From Tetragonia tetragonoides (Eukaryota; Streptophyta; Magnoliopsida; Caryophyllales; Aizoaceae): DNA of 64,000 bases. Each line of letters begins with the position of its first letter. Position 1 is the stretch's first letter. Both the position numbers and the translations under genes were made by a program. The notes beneath the pieces were generated by a model, which was not told where the DNA came from, ran no database searches, and saw nothing but the letters and a program-made list of their open reading frames with translations. Location: positions 27,498,501 to 27,562,500 of the forward strand of contig CM076140.1 of the NCBI GenBank assembly GCA_038025085.1, read 5' to 3'. Of this stretch, positions 25,501-39,815 are shown one piece after another.

Positions 25501-26599
25501 CCACACCTAGGATGTTTACAAGTACAAACAAGCTTCAACTCAAGGTTTTGAATGCATTTTCGCGTTTAAAAAGCTCATAACGAATAGGGTGAAAATGATT
25601 TGAGTTCTTTTGTGTTGTATATTAAGAGACAGCATCCAAATACTTTGTTTGCTATCATTTGAGTGTGATACTACACCTAGGATGTTTACAAGTACAAACA
25701 AGCTTCAAGTCAAGCTTTTGAATGCATTTACGCGTTTTAACAGCTCTTACGACTAGGTGATAGAGATTGAGTTCTTTTGTGTTGTATATTAAGAGAAAGC
25801 ACCCAAATGTTTTGTTTGCATTCATTTGAGTATGAAACTACACCAAGAATGTTTTAAAGTGCAAACAAGCTTCAACTCAAGCTTTTGAACGCATTTACGC
25901 GTTTTAAAAGTTCATACGAGTAGGGTGAAAGAGATTTGAGTTCTTTTGTGTTGTATATTAAGAGAAAGCACCCAAATGTTTTGTTTGCATTCATTTGAGT
26001 ATGAAACTACACCAAGAATGTTTTAAAGTGCAAACAAGCTTCAACTCAAGGTTTTGAATGCATTTACGCGTTTTAAAAGCTCATACGAATTGGGTGAAAG
26101 AGATTTGAGTTCTTTTGTGTTGTATATTAAGAGAAAGCATACAAATACTTTGTTTGCATTCATTTGAGTGTGAAACTTCACCTAGGATGTTTACAAGTAC
26201 AAACAAGCTTCAACTCAAGCTTTTGAATGCATTTACGCGTTTTAAAAGCTCATAGGAGTAGGGTGAAAGAGATTTGAATTCTTTTTTGTTGTATATTAAG
26301 AGAAAGTATCCAAATACTTTTTTTGCATTCATATGAGTGTGAAAACTACATCTAGGATGTTTACAAGTACAAACAAGCTTCAACTCAAGCTTTTGAATGC
26401 ATTTACTCGTTTTAACAGCTCATACAAGTAGGGTGATAGTGATTGAGTTCTTTTGTGTTTTATATTAAGAGAAAGCACCCAAATGTTTTGTTTGCATTCA
26501 TTTGAGTATGAAACCACACCTAGGATGTTTACAAGTACAAACAAGCTTCAACTCAAGCTTTTGAATACATTTACGCGTTTTAAAAGCTCATAGGAGTAG
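22516..26599 (+). repeat. Satellite segment paralogous to 15.5-19 kb
   Basis: About 24 monomers follow the order seen at about 15.6-18.9 kb, with more single-base changes. Marks include CACCTTGGATGTTTACTAG (22725), CAGACAAATAGGG (23471), ATTCAAGTCTTTAGTTAATA (23662), the third 73-bp monomer (24788-24860) and GTTTTAAGAGCTC (25053). Confidence 0.84.
24788..24860 (+). repeat. Truncated 73-bp satellite monomer (copy 3)
   Basis: It carries the same deletion junction (GCATTTATTTGTGTGTG) and the same TTCGACTCAAGG neighbour as the copies at 9139 and 17780. No copy was seen to the right of this one. Confidence 0.93.
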
Positions 26600-29500
26600 G
26601 GTGAAAGAGATTTGAATTCTTTTGTGTTATATATTAAGAGAAAGCTTCCAAATACTTTGTTTGCATTCATATGAGTGTGAAAACTACATCTAGGATGTTT
26701 ACAAGTACAAACAAGCTTCAACTCAAGCTTTTGAATGCATTTACTCGTTTTAACAGCTCATACTAGTAGGGTGATAGAGATCGAGTTCTTTCGTGTTGTT
26801 TATTAAGAGAAAGCACCCAAATGTTTTGTTTGCATTCGTTTGAGTATGAAACTAAACCAAGAATGTTTTAAAGTGCAAACAAGTTTCAACTCAAGGTTTT
26901 GAATGCATTTACGCGTTTTAAAAGCTCATACGAGTAGGGTGAAAGAGATTTTGAGTTCTGTTGTGTTGTATATTAAGAGAAAGCATCCAAATACTTTGTT
27001 TGCATTCAATTGAGTGTGAAACTACACCTAGGATGTTTACAAGTACAAACAAGCTTCAACTCAAGCTTTTGAATGCATTTACACGTTTTTAAAGCTCATA
27101 GGAGTAGGGTGAAAGAGATTTGAATTCTTTTGTGTTATATATTAAGAGAAAGCATCCAAATACTTTGTTTGCATTCATTTGAGTGTGAAAACTACATCTA
27201 GGATGTTTACAAGTACAAACAAGCTTCAAGTCAAGCTTTTGAATGCATTTATTCGTTTTAACACCTCTTACGACTAGGGTGATGGAGATTGAGTTCTTTT
27301 GTGTTGTATATTAAGAGAAAGCACCCAAATGTTTTGTTTGCATTCATTTTAGTATGAAACTACACCTAGGATGTTTTAAAGTGCAAACAAGCTTCAACTC
27401 AAGGTTTTGAATGCATTTACGCGTTTTAAAAGCTCATACGAGTAAGGTGAAAGAGATTTTGAGTTCTTTTTTGTTGTATATTAAGAGAAAGCATCCAAAT
27501 ACTTTGTTTGCATTCATTTGAGTGTGAAACTACACCTAGGATGTTTACAAGTACAAACAAGCTTCAAACTCAAGCTTTTGAATGCATTTACGCGTTTTAA
27601 CAGCTCTTACGACTAGGGTAATAGAGATTGAGTTCTTTTGTGTTGTATATTAAGAGAAAGCACCCAAATGTTTTGTTTGCATTCATTTGAGTATGAAACT
27701 ACACCAAGAATGTTTTAAAGTGCAAACAAGCTTCAACTCAAGGTTTTGAATGCATTTACGCGTTTTAAAAGCTCAGACAAATAGGGTGAAAGAGATTTGA
27801 GTTCTTTTGTGTTGTATATTAAGAGAAAGCATACAAATACTTTGTTTGCATTCATTTGAGTGTGAAACTACACCTATGATGTTTACAAGTAAAAACAAGC
27901 TTCAAGTCAAGCTTTTGAATGCATTTACGCGTTTTAACAGCTCTTACGACTAGGGTGATAGAGATTCAAGTCTTTAGTTAATATATTAAGAGAAAGCACC
28001 AAATGTTTTGTTTGGATTCATTTGAGTATGAAACTACACCAAGAGTGTTTCAAATTGCAAACAAGCTTCAACTCAAGCTATTGAATGCATTTATGCGTTT
28101 TAAAAGCTCATACGAATAGGGTGAAAGAGATTTGAATTCTTTTGTGTTGTATATTAAGAGAAAGCATCCAAATACTTTGTTTGCATTCATTTGAATGTTC
28201 AAACTACATCTAGGATGTTTACAAGTACAAACAAGCTTGAACTCAAGCTTTTGAATGCATTTACGCGTTTTAAAAGCTCATACGACTAGGGTGATAGAGA
28301 TTGAGTTCTTTTGTGTTGTATATTAAGAGAAAGCACCCAAATGTTTTGTTTGCATTCATTTGAGTATGAAACCACACCTTGGATGTTTACTAGTACAAAG
28401 AAGCTTCAACTCAAGCTTTTGAATGCACTTACACGTTTTAAAAGCTCATACGAGTAGGGTGAAAGAGATTTTGAGTTCTTTTGCGTTGTATATTAAGAGA
28501 AAGCGTCCAAATACTTTGTTTGCATTCATATGAGTGTGAAAACTACATCTAGGATGTTTACAAGTACAAACAAACTTCAACTCAAGCTCTTGAATGCATT
28601 TACTCGTTTTAACAGCTCTTACGACTAGGGTGATAGAGATTGAGTTCTTTTGTGTTGTATATTAAGAGAAAGCACCCAAATGATTTGTTTGCATTCATTT
28701 GAGTATGAAACCACACCTAGGATGTTTACAAGTACAAACAAGCTACAACTCAAGCTTTTGAATGCATTTACGCGTTTTAAAAGCTCATACGAGTAAGGTG
28801 AAAGAGATTTGAATTCTTTTGTGTTATATATTAAGAGAAAGCTTCCAAAAAATTTGTTTGCATTCATATGAGTGTGAAAACTACATCTAGGATGTTTACA
28901 AGTACAAACAAGCTTCAACTCAAGCTTTTGAATGCATTTACTCGTTTTAACAGCTCATACTAGTAGGGTGATAGAGATCGAGTTCTTTCGTGTTGTTTAT
29001 TAAGAGAAAGCACCCAAATGTTTTGTTTGCATTCGTTTGAGTATGAAACTAAACCAAGAATGTTTTAAAGTGCAAACAAGTTTCAACTCAAGGTTTTGAA
29101 TGCATTTACGCGTTTTAAAAGCTCATACGAGTAGGGTGAAAGAGATTTTGAGTTCTGTTGTGTTGTATATTAAGAGAAAGCATCCAAATACTTTGTTTGC
29201 ATTCAATTGAGTGTGAAACTACACCTAGGATGTTTACAAGTACAAACAAGCTTCAACTCAAGCTTTTGAATGCATTTACACGTTTTTAAAGCTCATAGGA
29301 GTAGGGTGAAAGAGATTTGAATTCTTTTGTGTTATATATTAAGAGAAAGCATCCAAATACTTTGTTTGCATTCATTTGAGTGTGAAAACTACATCTAGGA
29401 TGTTTACAAGTACAAACAAGCTTCAAGTCAAGCTTTTGAATGCATTTATTCGTTTTAACACCTCTTACGACTAGGGTGATGGAGATTGAGTTCTTTTGTG

Positions 29501-30625
29501 TTGTATATTAAGAGAAAGCACCCAAATGTTTTGTTTGCATTCATTTTAGTATGAAACTACACCTAGGATGTTTTAAAGTGCAAACAAGCTTCAACTCAAG
29601 GTTTTGAATGCATTTACGCGTTTTAAAAGCTCATACGAGTAAGGTGAAAGAGATTTTGAGTTCTTTTTTGTTGTATATTAAGAGAAAGCATCCAAATACT
29701 TTGTTTGCATTCATTTGAGTGTGAAACTACACCTAGGTTGTTTACAAGTACAAACAAGCTTCAAACTCAAGCTTTTGAATGCATTTACGCGTTTTAACAG
29801 CTCTTACGACTAGGGTGACAGAGATTGAGTTCTTTTGTGTTGTATATTAAGAGAAAGCACCCAAATGTTTTGTTTGCATTCATTTGAGTATGAAACTACA
29901 CCAAGAATGTTTTAAAGTGCAAACAAGCTTCAACTCAAGGTTTTGAATGCATTTACGCGTTTTAAAAGCTCAGACAAATAGGGTGAAAGAGATTTGAGTT
30001 CTTTTGTGTTGTATATTAAGAGAAAGCATACAAATACTTTGTTTGCATTCATTTGAGTGTGAAACTACACCTATGATGTTTACAAGTACAAACAAGCTTC
30101 AAGTCAAGCTTTTGAATGCATTTACGCGTTTTAACAGCTCTTACGACTAGGGTGATAGAGATTCAAGTCTTTAGTTAATATATTAAGAGAAAGCACCAAA
30201 TGTTTTGTTTGGATTCATTTGAGTATGAAACTACACCAAGAGTGTTTCAAATTGCAAACAAGCTTCAACTCAAGCTATTGAATGCATTTATGCGTTTTAA
30301 AAGCTCATACGAATAGGGTGAAAGAGATTTGAATTCTTTTGTGTTGTATATTAAGAGAAAGCATCCAAATACTTTGTTTGCATTCATTTGAATGTTGAAA
30401 CTACATCTAGGATGTTTACAAGTACAAACAAGCTTGAACTCAAGCTTTTGAATGCATTTACGCGTTTTAAAAGCTCATACGACTAGGGTGATAGAGATTG
30501 AGTTCTTTTGTGTTGTATATTAAGAGAAAGCACGCAAATGTTTTGTTTGCATTCATTTGAGTATGAAACCACACCTTGGATGTTTACTAGTACAAAGAAG
30601 CTTCAACTCAAGCTTTTGAATGCAT
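26600..30625 (+). repeat. Higher-order repeat: 2197-bp 13-mer pair
   Basis: About 26.60-28.43 kb recurs at 28.80-30.63 kb. Markers 2197 bp apart include GAAAGCTTCC (26640, 28837), GATCGAGTTCTTTCGTG (26779, 28976), CAGACAAATAGGG (27774, 29971) and CAAGCTATTGAATGC with TTTATGCG (28075, 30272). The second copy breaks off at about 30625, where it switches from the CACTTACACG spelling to CATTTACTCG. Confidence 0.9.
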
Positions 30626-33345
30626 TTACTCGTTTTAACAGCTCATACTAGTAGGGTGATAGAGATTGAGTTCTTTTGTGTTGTATATTAAGAGAAAGCA
30701 CCCAAATGTTTTGTTTGCATTCATATGAGTGTGAAAACTACATCTAGGATGTTTACAAGTACAAACAAACTTCAACTCAAGCTCTTGAATGCATTTACTC
30801 GTTTTAACAGCTCTTACGACTAGGGTGATAGAGATTGAGTTCTTTTGTGTTGTATATTAAGAGAAAGCACCCAAATGATTTGTTTGCATTCATTTGAGTA
30901 TGAAACCACACCTAGGATGTTTACAAGTACAAACAAGCTACAACTCAAGCTTTTGAATGCATTTACGCGTTTTAAAAGCTCATACGAGTAAGGTGAAAGA
31001 GATTTTGAGTTCTTTTTTGTTGTATATTAAGAGAAAGCATCCAAATACTTTGTTTGCATTCATTTGAGTGTGAAACTACACCTAGGATGTTTACAAGTAC
31101 AAACAAGCTTTTCAAACTCAAGCTTTTGAATGCATTTACGCGTTTTAACAGCTCTTACGACTAGGGTGATAGAGATTGAGTTCTTTTGTGTTGTATATTA
31201 AGAGAAAGCACCCAAATGTTTTGTTTGCATTCATTTGAGTATGAAACTACACCAAGAATGTTTTAAAGTGCAAACAAGCTTCAACTCAAGGTTTTGAATG
31301 CATTTACGCGTTTTAAAAGCTCAGACAAATAGGGTGAAAGAGATTTGAGTTCTTTTGTGTTGTATATTAAGAGAAAGCATACAAATACTTTGTTTGCATT
31401 CATTTGAGTGTGAAAACTACATCTAGGATGTTTACAAGTACAAACAAGCTTCAACTCAAGCATTTGAATGAATTTTCGCGTTTTAAAAGCTCATAAGAGT
31501 AGGGTGAAAGTGATTTGAATTCTTTTGTGTTGTATATTAAGAGAAAGCATCTAAATATTTTGTTTGCATTCATATGAGTGTGAAAACTACATCTAGGATG
31601 TTTACAAGTACAAACAAGCTTCAACTCAAGCTTTTGAATGCATTTACTCGTTTTAACAGCTCATACTAGTAGGGTGATAGAGATTGAGTTCTTTTGTGTT
31701 GTATATTAAGAGAAAGCACCCAAATGTTTTGTTTGCATTCATATGAGTGTGAAACCACACCTAGGATGTTTACAAGTACAAACAAGCTTCTACTCATGCT
31801 TTTGAATGCATTTACGCGTTTTAAAAGCTCATACGAATAGGGTGAAAGAGATTTGAATTCTTTTGTGTTGTATATTAAGAGAAAGCATCCAAATACTTTG
31901 TTTGCATTCATTTGAATGTTGAAACTACATCTAGGATGTTTACAAGTACAAACAAGCTTGAACTCAAGCTTTTGAATGCATTTACGCGTTTTAAAAGCTC
32001 ATACGACTAGGGTGATAGAGATTGAGTTCTTTTGTGTTGTATATTAAGAGAAAGCACGCAAATGTTTTGTTTGCATTCATTTGAGTATGAAACCACACCT
32101 TGGATGTTTACTAGTACAAAGAAGCTTCAACTCAAGCTTTTGAATGCATTTACTCGTTTTAACAGCTCATACTAGTAGGGTGATAGAGATTGAGTTCTTT
32201 TGTGTTGTATATTAAGAGAAAGCACCCAAATGTTTTGTTTGCATTCATATGAGTGTGAAAACTACATCTAGGATGTTTACAAGTACAAACAAACTTCAAC
32301 TCAAGCTCTTGAATGCATTTACTCGTTTTAACAGCTCTTACGACTAGGGTGATAGAGATTGAGTTCTTTTGTGTTGTATATTAAGAGAAAGCACCCAAAT
32401 GATTTGTTTGCATTCATTTGAGTATGAAACCACACCTAGGATGTTTACAAGTACAAACAAGCTACAACTCAAGCTTTTGAATGCATTTACGCGTTTTAAA
32501 AGCTCATACGAGTAAGGTGAAAGAGATTTTGAGTTCTTTTTTGTTGTATATTAAGAGAAAGCATCCAAATACTTTGTTTGCATTCATTTGAGTGTGAAAC
32601 TACACCTAGGATGTTTACAAGTACAAACAAGCTTTTCAAACTCAAGCTTTTGAATGCATTTACGCGTTTTAACAGCTCTTACGACTAGGGTGATAGAGAT
32701 TGAGTTCTTTTGTGTTGTATATTAAGAGAAAGCACCCAAATGTTTTGTTTGCATTCATTTGAGTATGAAACTACACCAAGAATGTTTTAAAGTGCAAACA
32801 AGCTTCAACTCAAGGTTTTGAATGCATTTACGCGTTTTAAAAGCTCAGACAAATAGGGTGAAAGAGATTTGAGTTCTTTTGTGTTGTATATTAAGAGAAA
32901 GCATACAAATACTTTGTTTGCATTCATTTGAGTGTGAAAACTACATCTAGGATGTTTACAAGTACAAACAAGCTTCAACTCAAGCATTTGAATGAATTTT
33001 CGCGTTTTAAAAGCTCATAAGAGTAGGGTGAAAGTGATTTGAATTCTTTTGTGTTGTATATTAAGAGAAAGCATCTAAATATTTTGTTTGCATTCATATG
33101 AGTGTGAAAACTACATCTAGGATGTTTACAAGTACAAACAAGCTTCAACTCAAGCTTTTGAATGCATTTACTCGTTTTAACAGCTCATACTAGTAGGGTG
33201 ATAGAGATTGAGTTCTTTTGTGTTGTATATTAAGAGAAAGCACCCAAATGTTTTGTTTGCATTCATATGAGTGTGAAACCACACCTAGGATGTTTACAAG
33301 TACAAACAAGCTTCTACTCATGCTTTTGAATGCATTTACGCGTTT
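30300..33345 (+). repeat. Higher-order repeat: 1524-bp 9-mer pair
   Basis: About 30.30-31.82 kb recurs at 31.82-33.35 kb, with the same insertions and rare spellings: AAGCACGCAAATG, AAGCTTTTCAAACTCAAGC (31106, 32630), CAGACAAATAGGG (31322, 32846), and CAAGCATTTGAATGAATTTTC (31457, 32981). I saw no difference inside the compared parts. Confidence 0.92.
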
Positions 33346-36300
33346 TAAAAGCTCATACGAGTAGGGTGAAAGAGATTTTGAGTTCTTTTGTATTGTATAT
33401 CAAGAGAAAGCATCCAAATACTTTGTTTGCATTCATTTGAGTGTGAAAACTACATCTAGGATGTTTACAAGTACAAACAAGCTTCAACTCAAGCTTTTGA
33501 ATGCATTTACGCGTTTTAAAAGCTCATACGAGTAGGGTGAAAGAGATTTGAATTCTTTTGTGTGTGAAACTACACCTAAGAGAAAGCACCAAATGTTTTG
33601 TTTGCATTCATTTGAGTATGAAACTACACCAAGAGTGTTTTAAATTGCAAACAAGCTTCAACTCAAGCTTTTGAATGCATCTACGCGTTTTAAAAGCTCA
33701 TACGAGTACGGTGAAAGAGATTTGAATTCTTTTGTGTTGTATATTAAGAGAAAGCACCCAAATGTTTTGTTTGCATTCATTTGAGTATGAAACCACACCT
33801 AGGATGTTTACAAGTACAAACAACCTTCAACTCAAGGTTTTGAATGCATTTTCGCGTTTAAAAAGCTCATAACGAATAGGGTGAAAATGATTTGTGTTCT
33901 TTTGTGTTGTATATTAAGAGACAGCATCCAAATACTTTGTTTGCTATCATTTGAGTGTGATACTACACCTAGGATGTTTACAAGTACAAACAAGCTTCAA
34001 CTCAAGCTTTTGAATGCATTTACGCGTTTTAACAGCTCTTACGACTAGGTGATAGAGATTGAGTTCTTTTGTTTTGTTTGCATTCATTTGAGTATGAAAC
34101 TACACCAAGAATGTTTTAAAGTGAAAACAAGCTTCAACTCAAGCTTTTGAACGTATTTACGCGTTTTAAAAGCTCATACGAGTAAGGTGAAAGAGATTTG
34201 AGTTCTTTTGTGTTGTATATTAAGAGAAAGCACCCAAATGTTTTGTTTGCATTCATTTGAGTATGAAACTACATCAAGAATGTTTTATACAAACAAGCTT
34301 CAACTCAAGCTTTTGAATGCATTTAGTCGTTTTAACAGCTCTTACGACTAGGGTGATAGAGATTGAATTCTTTTGTGTTGTATATTAAGAGAAAGCACCT
34401 AAATGTTATGTTTGCATTCATTTGAGTATGAAACTACACCAAGAATGTTTTAAAGTGCAAACAAGCTTCAACTCAAGGTTTTGAACGCATTTACGCGTTT
34501 TAAAAGCTCATACGAGTAGGGTGAAAGAGATTTGAATTCTTTTGTGTTGTATATTAAGAGAAAGCATCCAAATACTTTGTTTGCATTCTTTTGAGTGTGA
34601 AAACTACATCTAGTATGTTTACAAGTACAAACAAGCTTCAACTCAAGCTTTTGAATGCATTTACGCGTTTTAAAAGCTCAAACGAGTAGGGTGAAAGAGA
34701 TTTGAATTCTTTTGTGTGTGAAACTACACTAAGAGAAAGCACCAAATGTTTTGTTTGCATTCATTTGAGTATGAAACTACACCAAGAGTGTTTCAAATTG
34801 CAAACAAGCTTCAACTCAAGCTTTTGAATGCATTTACGCGTTTTAAAAGCTCATGCGAGTACGGTGAAAGAGATTTGAATGCTTTTGTGTTGTATATTAA
34901 GAGAAAGCACCCAAATGTTTTGTTTGCATTCATTTGAGTATGAAACCACACCTAGGATGTTTACAAGTACAAACAAGCTTCAACTCAAGGTTTTGAATGC
35001 ATTTACGCGTTTTAAAAGCGCATACGAGTAGGGTGAAAGAGATTTTGAGTTCTTTTGTGTTGTATATTAAGAGAAAGCATTCAAATACTTTGTTTGGATT
35101 CATTTGAGTGTGAAACTACACCTAGGATGTTTACAAGTACAAACAAGCTTCAACTCAAGCTTTTGAATGCATTTACTCGTTTTAACAGCTCATACAAGTA
35201 GGGTGATAGTGATTGAGTTCTTTTGTGTTTTATATTAAGAGAAAGCACCCAAATGTTTTGTTTGCATTCATTTGAGTATGAAACCACACCTAGGATGTTT
35301 ACAAGTACAAACAAGCTTCAACTCAAGGTTTTGAATGCATTTACGCGTTTTAAAAGCGCATACGAGTAGGGTGAAAGAGATTTTGAGTTCTTTTGTGTTG
35401 TATATTAAGAGAAAGCATTCAAATACTTTGTTTGGATTCATTTGAGTGTGAAACTACACCTAGGATGTTTACAAGTACAAACAAGCTTCAACTCAAGCTT
35501 TTGAATGCATTTAGTCGTTTTAACAGCTCATACTAGTAGGGTGATAGAGATCGAGTTCTTTCGTGTTGTTTATTAAGAGAAAGCACCCAAATGTTTTGTT
35601 TGCATTCGTTTGAGTATGAAACTAAACCAAGAATGTTTTAAAGTGCAAACAAGTTTCAACTCAAGGTTTTGAATGCATTTACGCGTTTTAAAAGCTCATA
35701 CGAGTAGGGTGAAAGAGATTTTGAGTTCTGTTGTGTTGTATATTAAGAGAAAGCATCCAAATACTTTGTTTGCATTCAATTGAGTGTGAAACTACACCTA
35801 GGATGTTTACAAGTACAAACAAGCTTCAACTCAAGCTTTTGAATGCATTTACACGTTTTTAAAGCTCATAGGAGTAGGGTGAAAGAGATTTGAATTCTTT
35901 TGTGTTATATATTAAGAGAAAGCATCCAAATACTTTGTTTGCATTCATTTGAGTGTGAAAACTACATCTAGGATGTTTACAAGTACAAACAAGCTTCAAG
36001 TCAAGCTTTTGAATGCATTTATTCGTTTTAACACCTCTTACGACTAGGGTGATGGAGATTGAGTTCTTTTGTGTTGTATATTAAGAGAAAGCACCCAAAT
36101 GTTTTGTTTGCATTCATTTTAGTATGAAACTACACCTAGGACGTTTTAAAGTGCAAACAAGCTTCAACTCAAGGTTTTGAATGCATTTACGCGTTTTAAA
36201 AGCTCATACGAATAGGGTGAAAGAGATTTGAATTCTTTTGTGTTGTATATTAAGAGAAAGCATCCAAATACTTTGTTTGCATTCATTTGAATGTTGAAAC

Positions 36301-39300
36301 TACATCTAGGATGTTTACAAGTACAAACAAGCTTGAACTCAAGCTTTTGAATGCATTTACGCGTTTTAAAAGCTCATACGACTAGGGTGATAGAGATTGA
36401 GTTCTTTTGTGTTGTATATTAAGAGAAAGCACCCAAATGTTTTGTTTGCATTCATTTGAGTATGAAACCACACCTTGGATGTTTACTAGTACAAAGAAGC
36501 TTCAACTCAAGCTTTTGAATGCACTTACACGTTTTAAAAGCTCATACGAGTAGGGTGAAAGAGATTTTGAGTTCTTTTGCGTTGTATATTAAGAGAAAGC
36601 GTCCAAATACTTTGTTTGCATTCATATGAGTGTGAAAACTACATCTAGGATGTTTACAAGTACAAACAAACTTCAACTCAAGCTCTTGAATGCATTTACT
36701 CGTTTTAACAGCTCTTACGACTAGGGTGATAGAGATTGAGTTCTTTTGTGTTGTATATTAAGAGAAAGCACCCAAATGATTTGTTTGCATTCATTTGAGT
36801 ATGAAACCACACCTAGGATGTTTACAAGTACAAACAAGCTACAACTCAAGCTTTTGAATGCATTTACGCGTTTTAAAAGCTCATACGAGTAAGGTGAAAG
36901 AGATTTTGAGTTCTTTTTTGTTGTATATTAAGAGAAAGCATCCAAATACTTTGTTTGCATTCATTTGAGTGTGAAACTACACCTAGGATGTTTACAAGTA
37001 CAAACAAGCTTCAAACTCAAGCTTTTGAATGCATTTACGCGTTTTAACAGCTCTTACGACTAGGGTGATAGAGATTGAGTTCTTTTGTGTTGTATATTAA
37101 GAGAAAGCACCCAAATGTTTTGTTTGCATTCATTTGAGTATGAAACTACACCAAGAATGTTTTAAAGTGCAAACAAGCTTCAACTCAAGGTTTTGAATGC
37201 ATTTACGCGTTTTAAAAGCTCAGACAAATAGGGTGAAAGAGATTTGAGTTCTTTTGTGTTGTATATTAAGAGAAAGCATACAAATACTTTGTTTGCATTC
37301 ATTTGAGTGTGAAACTACACCTATGATGTTTACAAGTACAAACAAGCTTCAAGTCAAGCTTTTGAATGCATTTACGCGTTTTAACAGCTCTTACGACTAG
37401 GGTGATAGAGATTCAAGTCTTTAGTTAATATATTAAGAGAAAGCACCAAATGTTTTGTTTGGATTCATTTGAGTATGAAACTACACCAAGAGTGTTTCAA
37501 ATTGCAAACAAGCTTCAACTCAAGCTATTGAATGCATTTATGCGTTTTAAAAGCTCATACGAGTAGGGTGAAAGAGATTTGAATTCTTTTGTGTTGTATA
37601 TTAAGAGAAAGCATCCAAATACTTTGTTTGCATTCATTTGAGTGTGAAAACTACATCTAGGATGTTTACAAGTACAAACAAGCTTCAACTCAAGCATTTG
37701 AATGAATTTTCGCGTTTTAAAAGCTCATAAGAGTAGGGTGAAAGTGATTTGAATTCTTTTGTGTTGTATATTAAGAGAAAGCATCTAAATATTTTGTTTG
37801 CATTCATATGAGTGTGAAAACTACATCTAGGATGTTTACAAGTACAAACAAGCTTCAACTCAAGCTTTTGAATGCATTTACTCGTTTTAACAGCTCATAC
37901 TAGTAGGGTGATAGAGATTGAGTTCTTTTGTGTTGTATATTAAGAGAAAGCACCCAAATGTTTTGTTTGCATTCATATGAGTGTGAAACCACACCTAGGA
38001 TGTTTACAAGTACAAACAAGCTTCTACTCATGCTTTTGAATGCATTTACGCGTTTTAAAAGCTCATACGAGTAGGGTGAAAGAGATTTTGAGTTCTTTTG
38101 TATTGTATATCAAGAGAAAGCATCCAAATACTTTGTTTGCATTCATTTGAGTGTGAAAACTACATCTAAGATGTTTACAAGTACAAACAAGCTTCAACTC
38201 AAGCTTTTGAATGCATTTACGCGTTTTAAAAGCTCATACGAGTAGGGTGAAAGAGATTTGAATTCTTTTGTGTGTGAAACTACACCTAAGAGAAAGCACC
38301 AAATGTTTTGTTTGCATTCATTTGAGTATGAAACTACACCAAGAGTGTTTTAAATTGCAAACAAGCTTCAACTCAAGCTTTTGAATGCATCTACGCGTTT
38401 TAAAAGCTCATACGAGTACGGTGAAAGAGATTTGAATTCTTTTGTGTTGTATATTAAGAGAAAGCACCCAAATGTTTTGTTTGCATTCATTTGAGTATGA
38501 AACCACACCTAGGATGTTTACAAGTACAAACAACCTTCAACTCAAGGTTTTGAATGCATTTTCGCGTTTAAAAAGCTCATAACGAATAGGGTGAAAATGA
38601 TTTGTGTTCTTTTGTGTTGTATATTAAGAGACAGCATCCAAATACTTTGTTTGCTATCATTTGAGTGTGATACTACACCTAGGATGTTTACAAGTACAAA
38701 CAAGCTTCAACTCAAGCTTTTGAATGCATTTACGCGTTTTAACAGCTCTTACGACTAGGTGATAGAGATTGAGTTCTTTTGTGTTGTATATTAAGAGAAA
38801 GCACCCAAATGTTTTGTTTGCATTCATTTGAGTATGAAACTACACCAAGAATGTTTTAAAGTGAAAACAAGCTTCAACTCAAGCTTTTGAACGTATTTAC
38901 GCGTTTTAAATGCTCATACGAGTAGGGTGAAAGAGATTTGAGTTCTTTTGTGTTGTATATTAAGAGAAAGCACCCAAATGTTTTGTTTGCATTCATTTGA
39001 GTATGAAACTACATCAAGAATGTTTTATACAAACAAGCTTCAACTCAAGCTTTTGAATGCATTTAGTCGTTTTAACAGCTCTTACGACTAGGGTGATAGA
39101 GATTGAATTCTTTTGTGTTGTATATTAAGAGAAAGCACCTAAATGTTTTGTTTGCATTCATTTGAGTATGAAACTACACCAAGAATGTTTTAAAGTGCAA
39201 ACAAGCTTCAACTCAAGGTTTTGAACGCATTTACGCGTTTTAAAAGCTCATACGAGTAGGGTGAAAGAGATTTGAATTCTTTTGTGTTGTATATTAAGAG

Positions 39301-39815
39301 AAAGCATCCAAATACTTTGTTTGCATTCTTTTGAGTGTGAAAACTACATCTAGTATGTTTACAAGTACAAACAAGCTTCAACTCAAGCTTTTGAATGCAT
39401 TTACGCGTTTTAAAAGCTCAAACGAGTAGGGTGAAAGAGATTTGAATTCTTTTGTGTGTGAAACTACACTAAGAGAAAGCACCAAATGTTTTGTTTGCAT
39501 TCATTTGAGTATGAAACTACACCAAGAGTGTTTCAAATTGCAAACAAGCTTCAACTCAAGCTTTTGAATGCATTTACGCGTTTTAAAAGCTCATACGAGT
39601 ACGGTGAAAGAGATTTGAATTCTTTTGTGTTGTATATTAAGAGAAAGCACCCAAATGTTTTGTTTGCATTCATTTGAGTATGAAACCACACCTAGGATGT
39701 TTACAAGTACAAACAAGCTTCAACTCAAGGTTTTGAATGCATTTACGCGTTTTAAAAGCGCATACGAGTAGGGTGAAAGAGATTTTGAGTTCTTTTGTGT
39801 TGTATATTAAGAGAA
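32915..39815 (+). repeat. Higher-order repeat: 4.71-4.74-kb (28-mer) pair, partial
   Basis: About 32.92-35.08 kb matches about 37.63-39.82 kb. The offset is 4710 bp for the first part (CAAGCATTTGAATG at 32981 and 37691) and 4740 bp after about 34069. The change comes from a private 30-bp loss in the left copy between two TTTTGT stretches. Between the copies, 35.48-37.6 kb resembles 26.7-28.9 kb. Confidence 0.88.
34900..35660 (+). repeat. Local dimer duplication, 338 bp
   Basis: The variants AAAAGCGCATACGAG, AAGCATTCAAATAC and TTTGGATTCATTTG appear twice, at about 35014-35105 and 35352-35443. The offset is 338 bp, exactly two monomers. The first copy belongs to the 4.7-kb repeat; the second is an extra insertion of a dimer. 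Confidence 0.85.
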
